A DNA stretch of 64,000 nt from DAIDKA01 sp035487155 (GTDB lineage Bacteria > Pseudomonadota > Gammaproteobacteria > Steroidobacterales > Steroidobacteraceae), in contig DATHMK010000093.1 of NCBI GenBank assembly GCA_035487155.1, positions 1 to 64,000 of the forward strand, read 5' to 3'. Positions 1-8,767 of this stretch are shown here, piece by piece (within the stretch, counting starts at the first letter, position 1; each line of letters begins with the position of its first letter). The notes below the pieces were generated by a model. It was not told where the DNA came from. It saw only the letters and a program-made list of their open reading frames with translations, and did not search any database. A program made the position numbers and the translations under genes.

Positions 1-52
1 GCCGTTGCAGGCATGGGACGGCCGTGCTCGTCGCTCCCGCCGTAGAATCGCT

Positions 53-2536
53 CTACTCATAGCGGAGCGCATTTATGGGCTTCGCCCGCGCGACATGTAT
101 GGCATGCGCGATAATTGTGATCCAAGCAATCCCGAGAGCGGCGAGCCCGGCGGTCAAGAAATAGAGTGGATTTAGGGTGATCCGGTAGGCGTAGCTCTCC
201 AGCCAACGGTGCAAATAATAGTAGGCCACGGGCCCCGCAATCAAATTCGCAATCAGCACCGGGACGGAGAATTGCCAGAGCAGGAGCTGTAATATATCGC
301 GCGTACGCGCACCGACGACCTTTCGGATTCCTATCTCCTTGGTGCGACGGGCGGCGGTGAAAGCGGCAACGCCGAAGAGACCGAGGCAAGCAATGAAAAT
401 GGCGATACCGACAAAAACGCCAAACAAGGCCCCCTGTCTTTCATCACTCCGGTACAGCGTACCAAACTGGTCGCTGAGGAAATAGCTCGACAAATACGTG
501 TCCGGCGCCAACGCACGCCAGGTACTGTCGATTGAATGCAGCGTCGCCGGAACGTCTTTCCCACTGAGGCGCACCGAAAGCCAATTAGTGCGCGATTTGT
601 CGTTGAAATACACGGTGGGCTTCACGGGCTCCCTGGCACCATCAAACTTTATATCCCCAAGCACACCCACGATGTTCACGAAATTTCTGTTGTACCTGAT
701 CGTCTTTCCGATGATCTGCTGCGGTGTGTAACCGAACCGCGCAGCCGCGGCCACATTAATGAGGATATTGTGCTCCTCGTTGGCCGGGAAAATGCTGCCG
801 CCGTCAGCGTCACTCAACGTATCCTCGTCGCGGCTCTCGGAGAATAGCCGTCCGGCAACCAGCGCCATGCCGTACAGGTGGGGGAAGTCCGGGCCGATCA
901 GTATCCTGTTGAGGGTAATCATATCCTGCCGCCCCGGAAGCCGGATTAGACCAAGGGCGCCTTGATTCTGGAAGGGCACAGCGTCTGATAGCGCGGTGGT
1001 GGAGACGCCGGGATAGCTGCGTAAGGTATGTTCGAGGGTCTCGCGACTCCTTGGAGTAAGCGCTCCTGCGTAAAGAACGAGGATGTTGCTCCGATCGAAG
1101 CCCAGATCTAGATTGCGCGCAAAAGTGATTTGCTTGTACACGACGATGGTTGCGATGCCGAGGCCAATCGAGACGGCGAACTGCAGCACAACCAGAACCG
1201 TGCGCAAACGGCTCGAGCCGGGTTGAGCCGAACTGTTGGTTCGCAGCACCGCAGCGGGCCGAAAGCTCGATAGCCTAAGCGCCGGATAGACACCGCTGAT
1301 CAGCCCCGCGGCGATCGCGATAGCGACAATCATGAGCGATAGTTGCCAGTCGCCGAGGTAGTGGAAAGTGATCGGCCGTTCCAGAAAACGATCGTAAGCA
1401 GGCAACAGAATCTCGACGATCGGAAGGGCAAGCGCTAGGGAGCAAAGAGCCATGAGCACCGACTCGCCCAGGAACTGAGTCATCAGCTGCCAGCGGTCTG
1501 CACCAACGCACTTGCGCAGCGAAATTTCGCGAGCACGCAGCATGGCGCGGGCAGTCGCCAGGTTCATGAAATTGAAGCAGGCCACCAGAATGATCAGCAA
1601 CCCGACCGTAGCGGTACCGTAAACCGTGACCCAGGTCCCTGCGGGCGTCATGTTTTCGGCAAATCGGGCGGATGAGAGATGAACATCCGTGAATGGAGTC
1701 AGATGCATTTGGTAAAGCTGACTTCCCCGGATCCTCACCTGGAGATTCCGCAGCGCAGCCGTTGTACCCCTATCCAGTATTGGCGCCAGCTTTGTGATCA
1801 CTGCCTGAGGATCCGCGCCGGGCGCAAGAGTCACGTAGGTGTAGTACCAGGGAAGAAGCCAGTTCTGCTTCTGCTCCTGAGTAACCGTGTCGGCGACAGA
1901 GGTGTTCGGCATGAGCACATCGGCTACAAGTTGGGAATTGCTCGGCAAGTTTCGCAGCACGCCTGTAACCTTCAGCGCGATCTGGGTGCTCTCGCAGGCC
2001 CCATCTGGCTTGTCACAGCTTGCCTTGGCAACCGTGACGCTTTGTCCGAGCGGATTCGCATTGCCGAAGAACTTCCTGGCAGTGTCTTCCGACAGGACCA
2101 GGGATTCCGGCTGCATGAGAACCGTGGCTGGATCTCCTGACACCAGGGGCAATCGGACAACTTGTAGAAAATTGGCGTCTACGACGTCCACGCCCTCGGG
2201 GAACTGCCGGCCCCCAACCGTCACGGTGATGCCTTCGCGAATCACCCGAGTCGTCGCCGCCACTTCCGGGATCTCCTCCTGCATCGCGGCCGACACGGGG
2301 AAGGGAACCCGAGCGTCGTCCACGGCGGTGCGGCCTGGTACCCGCGAGGTCGTTTCCAACCTGTAGAGGCGCGTACTGTCCGGCACCCATTTGTCGTAGG
2401 ATGTTTCGTCTCGGATAAACAGGATGACGAAGATGGCACTGGCCAGCCCCAACGCCAGGCCCGCGATGTTGATGAAGCTATAGAGCTTGTGGCGAACGAT
2501 GTTGCGCGCAGCCGTGATGAGATAATTCCGGAACAT
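53..2536 (-). CDS. FtsX/MacB-type ABC transporter permease
   Basis: Inner-membrane permease of the macrolide-exporter (MacB/FtsX) class, 827 aa. It has an N-terminal transmembrane helix (about residues 20-42) followed by a MacB_PCD-like periplasmic domain. A first FtsX three-helix block lies in the middle, then a second periplasmic part, and a last FtsX block near the C-terminus with the motif KEIGIRKVVGA. The double-FtsX layout fits a fused permease. I chose the ATG at 2536 because the conserved start MFRNYLITAARNIVRHK begins there, and an earlier start would run into the adaptor gene. It lies 13 bp downstream of the HlyD gene, so the two should be co-transcribed. No ATPase gene is visible; it may lie beyond position 1. 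Confidence 0.9.
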   Translation of the reverse strand: MFRNYLITAARNIVRHKLYSFINIAGLALGLASAIFVILFIRDETSYDKWVPDSTRLYRLETTSRVPGRTAVDDARVPFPVSAAMQEEIPEVAATTRVIREGITVTVGGRQFPEGVDVVDANFLQVVRLPLVSGDPATVLMQPESLVLSEDTARKFFGNANPLGQSVTVAKASCDKPDGACESTQIALKVTGVLRNLPSNSQLVADVLMPNTSVADTVTQEQKQNWLLPWYYTYVTLAPGADPQAVITKLAPILDRGTTAALRNLQVRIRGSQLYQMHLTPFTDVHLSSARFAENMTPAGTWVTVYGTATVGLLIILVACFNFMNLATARAMLRAREISLRKCVGADRWQLMTQFLGESVLMALCSLALALPIVEILLPAYDRFLERPITFHYLGDWQLSLMIVAIAIAAGLISGVYPALRLSSFRPAAVLRTNSSAQPGSSRLRTVLVVLQFAVSIGLGIATIVVYKQITFARNLDLGFDRSNILVLYAGALTPRSRETLEHTLRSYPGVSTTALSDAVPFQNQGALGLIRLPGRQDMITLNRILIGPDFPHLYGMALVAGRLFSESRDEDTLSDADGGSIFPANEEHNILINVAAAARFGYTPQQIIGKTIRYNRNFVNIVGVLGDIKFDGAREPVKPTVYFNDKSRTNWLSVRLSGKDVPATLHSIDSTWRALAPDTYLSSYFLSDQFGTLYRSDERQGALFGVFVGIAIFIACLGLFGVAAFTAARRTKEIGIRKVVGARTRDILQLLLWQFSVPVLIANLIAGPVAYYYLHRWLESYAYRITLNPLYFLTAGLAALGIAWITIIAHAIHVARAKPINALRYE

Positions 2537-2549
2537 GGCGTGCTCTGAA

Positions 2550-3623
2550 CTAAGAAATTTGCCGGATATTTTCGGTGACGATGGCACCATCGAGCAGGTT
2601 CACCATGCGATGGGCATCTCGATCGATCTTCTGGAACGCTTCATATCCAGAGACGATGATTTTTTCGCCCGGTGCCAAGCCGTCGAGGACCGCAACGTGT
2701 TCGGGATTACGCCGACCGAGCCGAACGTTGCGGCGAGTCACGTACCGACCGTCTGGTGGGCAATTGGATCTTCGTCGTGGCATCCGGCCGACGTAGTACT
2801 CGTCCACCAACGCGGTTAGCTTGCAGCGATCAAGTGAATCAAGTTGCCCCGGCACCGCGCGTTGGCGCTTTGATTGACCCACTTCTGCTGTCAGTGCCGT
2901 GAGCTGTCCATCGATTGGTGCTCGGGTGGTGAGTACGCCGAGGCTTGCAGCGGCGGTAGCGCTACTCCCCTTGAGCCGGATCAGGGTGTCTTGGAGCTGT
3001 CGGAGCAGGGTTGCACTAACCGCCTTCTCTGCTCCACCGGAGGAGGCGGTAGCATCACGAAGCTTCAGTTCGTGGGCGTATGCTTCTTGATCTTGCTGGT
3101 AGATCGGTGACGCAATTGCATTGCCATCTTGCACAACCTTGTGTCGTGGAAGGTCATCCTTCAGCTTGCTGATCTGATGTGCGGTGTCGAGCAAGTCGTG
3201 TTGGTGTTTGAAGCGAGTTTCTTCCAATTGTATTTTGGTGTTTCCCTGTGCATTGATCTGCCCCGCCGTAGCGGCTTGTCGCAAGGCGACCTGGAGCTGC
3301 AGCGTCGCGTTCGTCAACACGATGAGAGGCGGTCCGGCCTTGACCTCTGCTCCATCCTCAACCAGCTCCCGCTTCACCGAGCCGCCCTGATCAGCAGTGA
3401 GATGAGCGGTGGTGAATGACGCGGCAGTGCTACGCACGGCGATGAAGTCTTCGCAGGGGCCTTTCGTCACTTGTCCGAAGGTCAGTTTGTCGATCGGGAC
3501 TCCGTAGGTATGACCGCCCAAGTGTGCAAGTAACCTGGAGGCCGCCCGCGAGGTCCAAAAGCCCTGCAAGACCGTAAGGAGCGTAGCGCCGCCGGCGAGA
3601 ACTCGCTTCAAGGGCCTATCCAT
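2550..3623 (-). CDS. HlyD-family membrane fusion protein, internally deleted
   Basis: Periplasmic adaptor (HlyD/MacA type) for the neighbouring FtsX permease, 357 aa. One N-terminal membrane helix is followed by a barrel-lipoyl region (QGGSVKRELVEDGAEVKAG), a coiled-coil hairpin rich in Q/L/K, and a second lipoyl half (TTRAPIDGQLTALTAEVG). The end GLAPGEKIIVSGYEAFQKI matches the family C-terminus. Between VDEYYVGRM and PPDGRYVTRRNVRLG the usual membrane-proximal stretch of roughly 80 residues is missing. An in-frame deletion is therefore likely, and the protein may be non-functional. The ATG at 3623 is preferred because the sigma-54 promoter at 3700-3715 would start transcription near 3690. 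That excludes the TTG at 3704 and leaves the ATG at 3689 leaderless. Confidence 0.8.
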   Translation of the reverse strand: MDRPLKRVLAGGATLLTVLQGFWTSRAASRLLAHLGGHTYGVPIDKLTFGQVTKGPCEDFIAVRSTAASFTTAHLTADQGGSVKRELVEDGAEVKAGPPLIVLTNATLQLQVALRQAATAGQINAQGNTKIQLEETRFKHQHDLLDTAHQISKLKDDLPRHKVVQDGNAIASPIYQQDQEAYAHELKLRDATASSGGAEKAVSATLLRQLQDTLIRLKGSSATAAASLGVLTTRAPIDGQLTALTAEVGQSKRQRAVPGQLDSLDRCKLTALVDEYYVGRMPRRRSNCPPDGRYVTRRNVRLGRRNPEHVAVLDGLAPGEKIIVSGYEAFQKIDRDAHRMVNLLDGAIVTENIRQIS

Positions 3624-3699
3624 ACCCCCAAAGGCGGTTGCTGTGGCCAACGGGTCCGAAACGGCAAGCAGGTGATCACCAGGGTTCATATCCTGGTAA

Positions 3700-3715
3700 A
3701 GCAATTACTGAGCCA
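3700..3715 (-). promoter_or_regulatory. Sigma-54 (-24/-12) promoter for the HlyD-permease operon
   Basis: Reading the minus strand, TGGCTC-AGTAA-TTGCT has the invariant GG and GC exactly 10 nt apart and matches TGGCAC-N5-TTGCW at nearly every conserved base. GG is at 3714-3713 and GC at 3702-3701. It points to the adaptor gene, and the adjacent divergent gene encodes an NtrC-class activator. Location and match together make this a strong call. Confidence 0.8.
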
Positions 3716-3727
3716 TCGCACTTATAC

Positions 3728-3742
3728 CCATTTTTTCAATGG
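3728..3742. repeat. Short inverted repeat upstream of the sigma-54 promoter
   Basis: CCATT-ttttc-AATGG, with 5-bp arms flanked by TTATA on both sides, lies 13 bp upstream of the -24 element in the divergent intergenic region. It could be part of a regulator or IHF site. Activator enhancers usually lie further upstream, so this is only a candidate. Confidence 0.25.
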
Positions 3743-3815
3743 CTTATAGAACATGAGATGGCCAAAAAGCGTTCGCCAGCGTACAACTGACCGCACACTG
3801 TCCGGATTCGTACAC

Positions 3816-5198
3816 ATGGCGCCAGACCCCAACTCCGCTCGCATCCTCGTCGTCGACGATGAGGAGGACATCCTGGTCGCGGCGCGCCTGCTCCTCAAGC
3901 AACATTTCGCAGCTGTCCAAACGATTTCTGACCCGTCGCGCCTACCTGATCTGGCGAGACAGGGGGCATTCGATGTTCTCCTGCTCGACATGAATTTCAC
4001 GGCCGGCGTCGACAACGGCGCGGAGGGCCTCAAGTCGCTCTCCGAGGTCATTTCAATCGATCCGCAGGCGGTGGTGGTTCTCGTTACCGCCCATAGCGGC
4101 GTCGAGTTGGCGGTTCGAGCCATGAAACAGGGTGCGGCGGATTTCGTCACCAAGCCGTGGGAAAACGAGCGGCTGGTGGCAACACTCTTGGCCGCCGTTA
4201 ATCTGCGCCGGTCGCGCCTGGAGACGGTGGAACTGCGCAAGCGCAATCGTGGACTCGCGGCCGCGACGCGCACCGACATCGAAATGATTGGCACCTCACC
4301 CGCCGCGCTCCAGGTGTTTGACACGATCCGCCGGGCCGCGCCCACCGATGCCAATGTGCTCATCCTGGGCGAAAATGGGACCGGCAAGGAATTGGTCGCC
4401 CGGGAGATTCACCGACACTCGCGGCGCGCCGACGACGTATTCCTAAGAGTCGATTTAGGTGCCCTTTCGCCCCAGCTCTTCGAAAGCGAACTCTTTGGCC
4501 ATCGCCGTGGGGCATTTACGGACGCTCGCGAGGATCGCATCGGTCTATTCCGCGCGGCAACCGGCGGCACGCTCTTTCTCGACGAGATCGGCAACGTTCC
4601 AGTGCATCTGCAAAGCAAATTACTCACGGCGCTCGAGCGACGGGAGGTCATCCCCGTCGGGTCGGACAAACCGGAACCGATCGACGTCCGACTAATTTCG
4701 GCCACCAATCTCGCTGCGGAGCAGCTGGCCGATGCGGATAGATTTCGACAGGACTTGTTCTACCGCATCAACACGGTAGAAATTAAGTTGCCCCCCTTAC
4801 GTGATCGACGAGAAGATATCCCGCTCCTGCTGGAACACTTCATCGCCATTTACGCGCAAAAATACAACTTTCCCCCCAAGCGACTGGCCGCCACGGCGCT
4901 GGACGAACTTGTGACCCATGTGTGGCCCGGGAACGTACGCGAACTCCGCCATGCAGTCGAACGCGCAGTCATCCTAAGCGATGGGGACGTATTGGAAGCA
5001 GACGACTTTTCTCTCGTCGCCCCGCGTGCCGACGTTCCTGTCGGCCACTCAGCCGATACCTCCCGGCTCAACGCCGTTGAAAGAAGCGCGATCGCCCGCG
5101 CTCTGGCGGAGTGCCAGGGCAATATCAGCCGCGCCGCGGCGGCGCTTGGCCTCACGCGCGCATCGTTATATCGGCGGAAGATCAAATATGGGCTATAG
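3816..5198 (+). CDS. NtrC-family sigma-54-dependent response regulator
   Basis: Cytoplasmic transcription activator, 460 aa. The receiver domain (about 8-130) has acidic residues in VVDDEED, phospho-acceptor Asp58 (LLLDMN), Thr in VTAHS and Lys in TKPW. The AAA+ domain (about 150-375) has Walker A GENGTGKE, Walker B TLFLDEIG and the sigma-54 contact loop as GAFTDA instead of the usual GAFTGA. A Fis-type helix-turn-helix lies at the end (NISRAAAALGLTRASLYRR). The ATG at 3816 starts the protein just before the receiver; an ATG at 3753 would add 21 unlikely residues. It overlaps the kinase gene by 11 bp. Its probable target is the divergent sigma-54 promoter of the transporter. Confidence 0.92.
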   Translation: MAPDPNSARILVVDDEEDILVAARLLLKQHFAAVQTISDPSRLPDLARQGAFDVLLLDMNFTAGVDNGAEGLKSLSEVISIDPQAVVVLVTAHSGVELAVRAMKQGAADFVTKPWENERLVATLLAAVNLRRSRLETVELRKRNRGLAAATRTDIEMIGTSPAALQVFDTIRRAAPTDANVLILGENGTGKELVAREIHRHSRRADDVFLRVDLGALSPQLFESELFGHRRGAFTDAREDRIGLFRAATGGTLFLDEIGNVPVHLQSKLLTALERREVIPVGSDKPEPIDVRLISATNLAAEQLADADRFRQDLFYRINTVEIKLPPLRDRREDIPLLLEHFIAIYAQKYNFPPKRLAATALDELVTHVWPGNVRELRHAVERAVILSDGDVLEADDFSLVAPRADVPVGHSADTSRLNAVERSAIARALAECQGNISRAAAALGLTRASLYRRKIKYGL

Positions 5199-6537
5199 CC
5201 GCTTCCAGATTGGAATCGCCCTGCGCACAGCAGCACTCGCGCTCACGATCGTGGCCGCCACGTGTCTGATCATGCAGACCCGATGGTATGCGACGATTGC
5301 GCTCGGTGTGGCGATGGTGATCGCGCAGATTGCCGGGCTCGTGCGTTTTTCCACGCAGTCGGGCCGAGAAATGGCGAGGTTTCTGGAGGCCATTTCCTTC
5401 GACGACACCTCGCTTGGCTATTCTGGCTTGATGGGCGATAGTGCCCACAGCGAACTCGGCAGCGCAATGACCGGCGTGCTAGCGAAGCTCCGATCGGTCC
5501 GATCCGAACGCGAAGAACAATCGCGATACCTCCAGACGCTCATTGCTCATGTTCCCGTAGCCTTGGTATCTACGGATGAGCGCGGGCACGTCCAACTTCT
5601 CAACATGGCGGCACGGCGACTATTCCGAACTGCGTTGACGGAAACAGGACAGTTCGCACGGCATGGGGAAGCGTTCGCCGTCGGCATGGACTCCATCCGT
5701 CCTGGAAGCACCGCCATCTTGCGAATGGTGCGCCCCCCTGGGGCGCTACTGCTCAAAGTCGCGGTGACCGATTTGGCGCTAGGCGGCATACGGTATCGCC
5801 TCATTTCCCTGCAAAACATCGAAAGCGAAATGAGCGCTCAGGAGATGGCTGCCTGGCAGACTGTGATCCGCGTCATGGCCCACGAGGTCATGAATTCTCT
5901 CACTCCCGTGTCGTCGCTTGCAGCAACAGCGCACGATTTAGTGAGTGGCGTGATCAAGCAATTGCCGGCCGAAGATCCGAGCGCTGTCTCATTGATGAAC
6001 GCCTCGGAAGCGCTCGAAACGGTGGCGCGGCGCAGCCAAGGGCTCCTCCATTTCGTACAAAAGCACCTTCGTCTAACCAAGCACCTAGTTACGCAAATTG
6101 AAGTAGCGCCGGTGCAGCGTATCTTCGCGCGACTCCAACGCCTGCTCGCCAATGACCTCGCAGCCCGCGACATTCAATTGACGACGAGCGTTACGCCGGA
6201 AACGCTGGAGATCGCGGCCGACATCGAATTGCTTGACCAAGCGCTTATCAACCTTGTCCGAAACGCGATCGAGGCGCTGCGCGATACCGCAGCGGGCCGG
6301 ATCGCTCTCTCCGGCCAACGCGACTCCGACGGTCGCGTTGCCATTGCAGTGGCGGACAACGGTCCAGGCATTGCCCCGGATCAGCGCGATAAGATATTCG
6401 TGCCCTTCTTTACGACGAAACGTCAAGGCAGCGGCGTGGGGCTCACGTTGGTTCGCCAGATCGCCACTGCCCATGATGCGACGGTTGACGTTTCAGACAC
6501 CCCCGGCGGGGGCGCTACCGTGAGCCTACGATTCTGA
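5188..6537 (+). CDS. NtrY-like sensor histidine kinase
   Basis: Membrane sensor kinase, 449 aa, partner of the upstream NtrC-type regulator. Two transmembrane helices (about 10-52) bracket almost no periplasmic loop, so the signal is probably membrane-borne or cytoplasmic. A PAS-like region spans about 110-215. The phospho-acceptor His is in VMAHEVMNSLTP, an unusual HisKA box shared with NtrY-like kinases. The ATPase domain shows N (NLVRNAIEAL), G1 (ADNGPGI), F (FVPFFTTK) and G2 (GSGVGLTL) boxes. The ATG at 5188 lies inside the end of the regulator gene, which implies translational coupling. Presumed role: sensing envelope stress or a toxic substrate and switching on the exporter. Confidence 0.92.
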   Translation: MGYSRFQIGIALRTAALALTIVAATCLIMQTRWYATIALGVAMVIAQIAGLVRFSTQSGREMARFLEAISFDDTSLGYSGLMGDSAHSELGSAMTGVLAKLRSVRSEREEQSRYLQTLIAHVPVALVSTDERGHVQLLNMAARRLFRTALTETGQFARHGEAFAVGMDSIRPGSTAILRMVRPPGALLLKVAVTDLALGGIRYRLISLQNIESEMSAQEMAAWQTVIRVMAHEVMNSLTPVSSLAATAHDLVSGVIKQLPAEDPSAVSLMNASEALETVARRSQGLLHFVQKHLRLTKHLVTQIEVAPVQRIFARLQRLLANDLAARDIQLTTSVTPETLEIAADIELLDQALINLVRNAIEALRDTAAGRIALSGQRDSDGRVAIAVADNGPGIAPDQRDKIFVPFFTTKRQGSGVGLTLVRQIATAHDATVDVSDTPGGGATVSLRF

Positions 6538-6569
6538 TCTGCATCCGCATAAATGCCCCGCCGGCTACG

Positions 6570-6585
6570 CCACTCCCGGGAGTGG
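6570..6585. repeat. 16-bp perfect palindrome after the kinase gene
   Basis: CCACTCCC joined directly to GGGAGTGG, 32 bp downstream of the kinase stop and at the border with the cassette array. There is no T-run after it, so it is at best a weak terminator. A protein-binding palindrome is also possible. The rest of 6538-6651 shows no gene. Confidence 0.4.
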
Positions 6586-6651
6586 GCAGTTGCTCAAAGG
6601 CGGCGCCAGATGGATTCCGTCGACACTGCACACCGTTTGCTCTATGAGGAC

Positions 6652-6759
6652 GTCTAGCATGCGTTCGAGCGGACGAGCCGTGAATAACGTGGCTACTTTG
6701 TCAGTGTACTCGACCAGCGCAGCGATGTGGTGCCGCACCGCTCAAACTTGGCGTTAGAC
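6652..6759 (+). repeat. attC site 1
   Basis: 108 bp. R'' is degenerate (GTCTAGC) and R' is GTTAGAC at 6753-6759. Left arm GTTCGAGCGGACGAGCCGTG; right arm GGTGCCGCACCGCTCAAACT. It is the first site of the array, and no attI-like sequence or integrase gene precedes it. Confidence 0.85.
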
Positions 6760-6774
6760 AATCGGAGACCAAGA

Positions 6775-7131
6775 GTGCCGCCTGTCGCTGTCACTGCACT
6801 CGGGTTCCTAACTGGAGTGGTTCTCATCCCACTTTTATTGCGTTGGCTGCTTCTGGCTCGCACAGTTTTTGGGTCGCATGGCAACGATTTTCTGGGCCCT
6901 GCTAGGCGGCGGCTTGTCTGGACAGCACCAGTCGTCCTTCTTCTTCAGCCGTTGCCATATTTGGTCCTCGCCGTCATCGCGATCGCAGGACTGGCCTTGA
7001 GGGGTCGGCTGCCTTTCGCATGGCTGTGGTTGATGATTGGGTTCGGCCTGTATGCTGTTCTTATGGGGGCCCTAATTCTGTCGAGACTCGTTGGACGGAA
7101 AAGAAAGGCTCGTCGTGCCGCGCACCCGTAG
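6775..7131 (+). CDS. Cassette 1: small membrane protein, unknown function
   Basis: 118 aa with three strongly hydrophobic segments (about 4-28, 47-72, 79-103) and a basic C-terminus (GRKRKARRAA), so an inner-membrane protein with a cytoplasmic tail. I do not recognise a family. The GTG at 6775 has a GGAG ribosome site 7 nt upstream. Longer open frames begin inside the attC stem and are not credible. It sits directly after attC 1 in cassette orientation. The next clear attC is 157 bp beyond its stop; that gap holds no gene and at most a decayed site near 7233-7239. Confidence 0.6.
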   Translation: MPPVAVTALGFLTGVVLIPLLLRWLLLARTVFGSHGNDFLGPARRRLVWTAPVVLLLQPLPYLVLAVIAIAGLALRGRLPFAWLWLMIGFGLYAVLMGALILSRLVGRKRKARRAAHP

Positions 7132-7288
7132 TTCTTGGGAGGTGTCCGTGACAGGCGATCGTGCATCGCCGGCTGTTATTGTGGCCGCCGCACGCGTCCA
7201 CTACTACATAGGCCGTGCGACGCGCATGCTTCGTTAGGACGGCATCTCGGGCTTTGTGGCTTACGACCCTGTCTTTCATGGGGCTCAC

Positions 7289-7396
7289 ATGTAACATACG
7301 TTCGAGCGGACGCGCAGAGAATAAAATGCCTTATCTGTCACCGATAGCAATGGGCACGATGGTGCGGTGCCGCGCCGCGCAATTCTGGCGTTAGGG
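7289..7396 (+). repeat. attC site 2
   Basis: 108 bp. R'' ATGTAAC at 7289-7295 and R' GTTAGGG at 7390-7396. Left arm TTCGAGCGGACGCGCAGAGA; right arm GCGGTGCCGCGCCGCGCAAT. Confidence 0.88.
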
Positions 7397-7408
7397 GTAG
7401 CGACTGAG

Positions 7409-7825
7409 GTGCGCATCTTTGTCGCCCTGATTAGTTTGATGGTCGCAGCGATCCTCTTTGTCTGTGCCTGCCCGCCGTTCCCTTCGGTAGGCGGATTGAT
7501 CGACAGCTCGTATCCCGTTCTGGTGACAAAGTTCGGCGCCCCGAGCGAAGCGCCGCCGGATTTGTCATTGCCGCAACACCTGCGTGCCGGGAGGCGATAC
7601 TTCTGGCGAAGGTCCCGGATTGTGGCGGTTTGGACCTTGGAAGTAGAATACCCCGCGGCACCCTTCGGCCCAGCGTCTGAGCCGTACGTGACATATCCGA
7701 GTGCGCCTCCTGATCCGGCGTCGCGGCCTTATTTTGCAGCCCGAGGCCTTGATACAGGGTGGAATTGGATTGACTGGTTGTTGCCCCACGAGGCAGTCGC
7801 TCGTGCCACAGTGCAAGTTCCCTGA
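7409..7825 (+). CDS. Cassette 2: hypothetical signal-anchored protein
   Basis: 138 aa with one N-terminal hydrophobic stretch (about 3-20, VALISLMVAAILFVCAC) that is a signal or anchor, then a polar domain rich in Pro and aromatic residues (DTGWNWIDWL). Most of it should lie in the periplasm. No family recognised. The GTG at 7409 is the first start after attC 2, but its ribosome site is poor, so the start is uncertain. The gene fills the space between attC 2 and attC 3. Confidence 0.55.
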   Translation: MRIFVALISLMVAAILFVCACPPFPSVGGLIDSSYPVLVTKFGAPSEAPPDLSLPQHLRAGRRYFWRRSRIVAVWTLEVEYPAAPFGPASEPYVTYPSAPPDPASRPYFAARGLDTGWNWIDWLLPHEAVARATVQVP

Positions 7826-7827
7826 AT

Positions 7828-7912
7828 CCCTAACCATCCGCTCGAGGGAACGCCGCATGAATAAGCTGCCAGTCGCACTGCCGCTCGGCGCCGCTCAACC
7901 CTGGCATTAGTA
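7828..7912 (+). repeat. attC site 3
   Basis: 85 bp. R'' CCCTAAC at 7828-7834 and R' ATTAGTA at 7906-7912. Shorter variable loop than the 108-bp sites. Right arm CGGCGCCGCTCAACCCTGGC. Confidence 0.82.
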
Positions 7913-7918
7913 GGAACT

Positions 7919-8209
7919 ATGAGTGCCATCCCAGTTTCAGGCAAGAAAGAACGGTTGATGTCCGACCGATTCCTTCGCTACTTCCACCTCGTGGCGCTAA
8001 CTTGGATCGGCTGCGCAGTTCTCGTATTCGGGCTCAGCTACCTAGCAGGTGGTCATGTCAGTGAGAACGGCGGCAACGGCCCCGTGGCTAGTATTTCAGT
8101 AACGCTAATGTTGCTTGCAACTTTCGGTGCGCCAATATTTATCATCGGCGCGCTAGTATGCTTGGTTGTTGCAGCTGTAACTTACCGCGAGACGAAGACG
8201 CCAAGTTGA
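7919..8209 (+). CDS. Cassette 3: small membrane protein, unknown function
   Basis: 96 aa with two hydrophobic helices (about 23-45 and 60-87) joined by a Gly/Asn-rich loop (GGHVSENGGNG), so probably a two-pass inner-membrane protein. No family recognised. The ATG at 7919 follows TAGGAA, part of which is the R' box of attC 3, so the recombination site itself supplies the ribosome site. The stop TGA lies at the start of attC 4. Confidence 0.65.
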   Translation: MSAIPVSGKKERLMSDRFLRYFHLVALTWIGCAVLVFGLSYLAGGHVSENGGNGPVASISVTLMLLATFGAPIFIIGALVCLVVAAVTYRETKTPS

Positions 8210-8327
8210 GAACGTTCGTTTCCAAGTTTTGTTCGAGCAGACGCGCCGCAAATAAGGTGCCATGCCTGTCACAGGAATCCACAGTTTCAATGTTGCGGTG
8301 CCGCGCCGCTCAAACTTGGCGCTAGAT
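8207..8327 (+). repeat. attC site 4
   Basis: 121 bp. R'' is a TGAGAAC variant and R' is GCTAGAT at 8321-8327. The left arm GTTCGAGCAGACGCGCCGCA is displaced about 20 bp by extra sequence after R''. The right arm is intact. Confidence 0.75.
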
Positions 8328-8344
8328 GATGGACAAGGCTCTCT

Positions 8345-8767
8345 ATGATTCCCATACCCTCAGACTGGCGGCGCTTTAGACGATTGAGCGCTTTTTTTCT
8401 CCTCGGGGCGGCGGCGCTGGCCCTTTACTTTGGGCAGCATGATTTTCCCGTTAGGGCCATTGGCCTCATCGCGATAATGAGCGCAGTGGGGCTCGCAAAA
8501 TCGCCAAGGGGGGCTCTCTCAATCGCGGAACAGAAAAATCGACCACCGCCTCTGAACATTCTCCATTGGGCAATTGCAATATTACTCACGGGAGCATTGG
8601 CATTGGTTTATCGAATGCTCTGGGTCGCGGGACACGATGGGAGCACGTCGGTTTGGCCTGTGTATGAATTTGCGGGGACTGGCCTAATTGCCGGGGCCTA
8701 TTGGGCGGCTCTCCTGACGCGACTGCAGGAGTCCGGCACACGATGGCCCTGGACTGAACCCATCTAA
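8345..8767 (+). CDS. Cassette 4: membrane protein, unknown function
   Basis: 140 aa with about four hydrophobic segments (13-30, 36-52, 70-90, 105-124), so an integral inner-membrane protein. No family recognised. The ATG at 8345 is 17 bp after attC 4. The stop TAA (8765-8767) is part of the R'' box ATCTAAC of attC 5, so the recombination site terminates the frame. It sits alone between two sites, a classic single-gene cassette. Confidence 0.65.
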   Translation: MIPIPSDWRRFRRLSAFFLLGAAALALYFGQHDFPVRAIGLIAIMSAVGLAKSPRGALSIAEQKNRPPPLNILHWAIAILLTGALALVYRMLWVAGHDGSTSVWPVYEFAGTGLIAGAYWAALLTRLQESGTRWPWTEPI

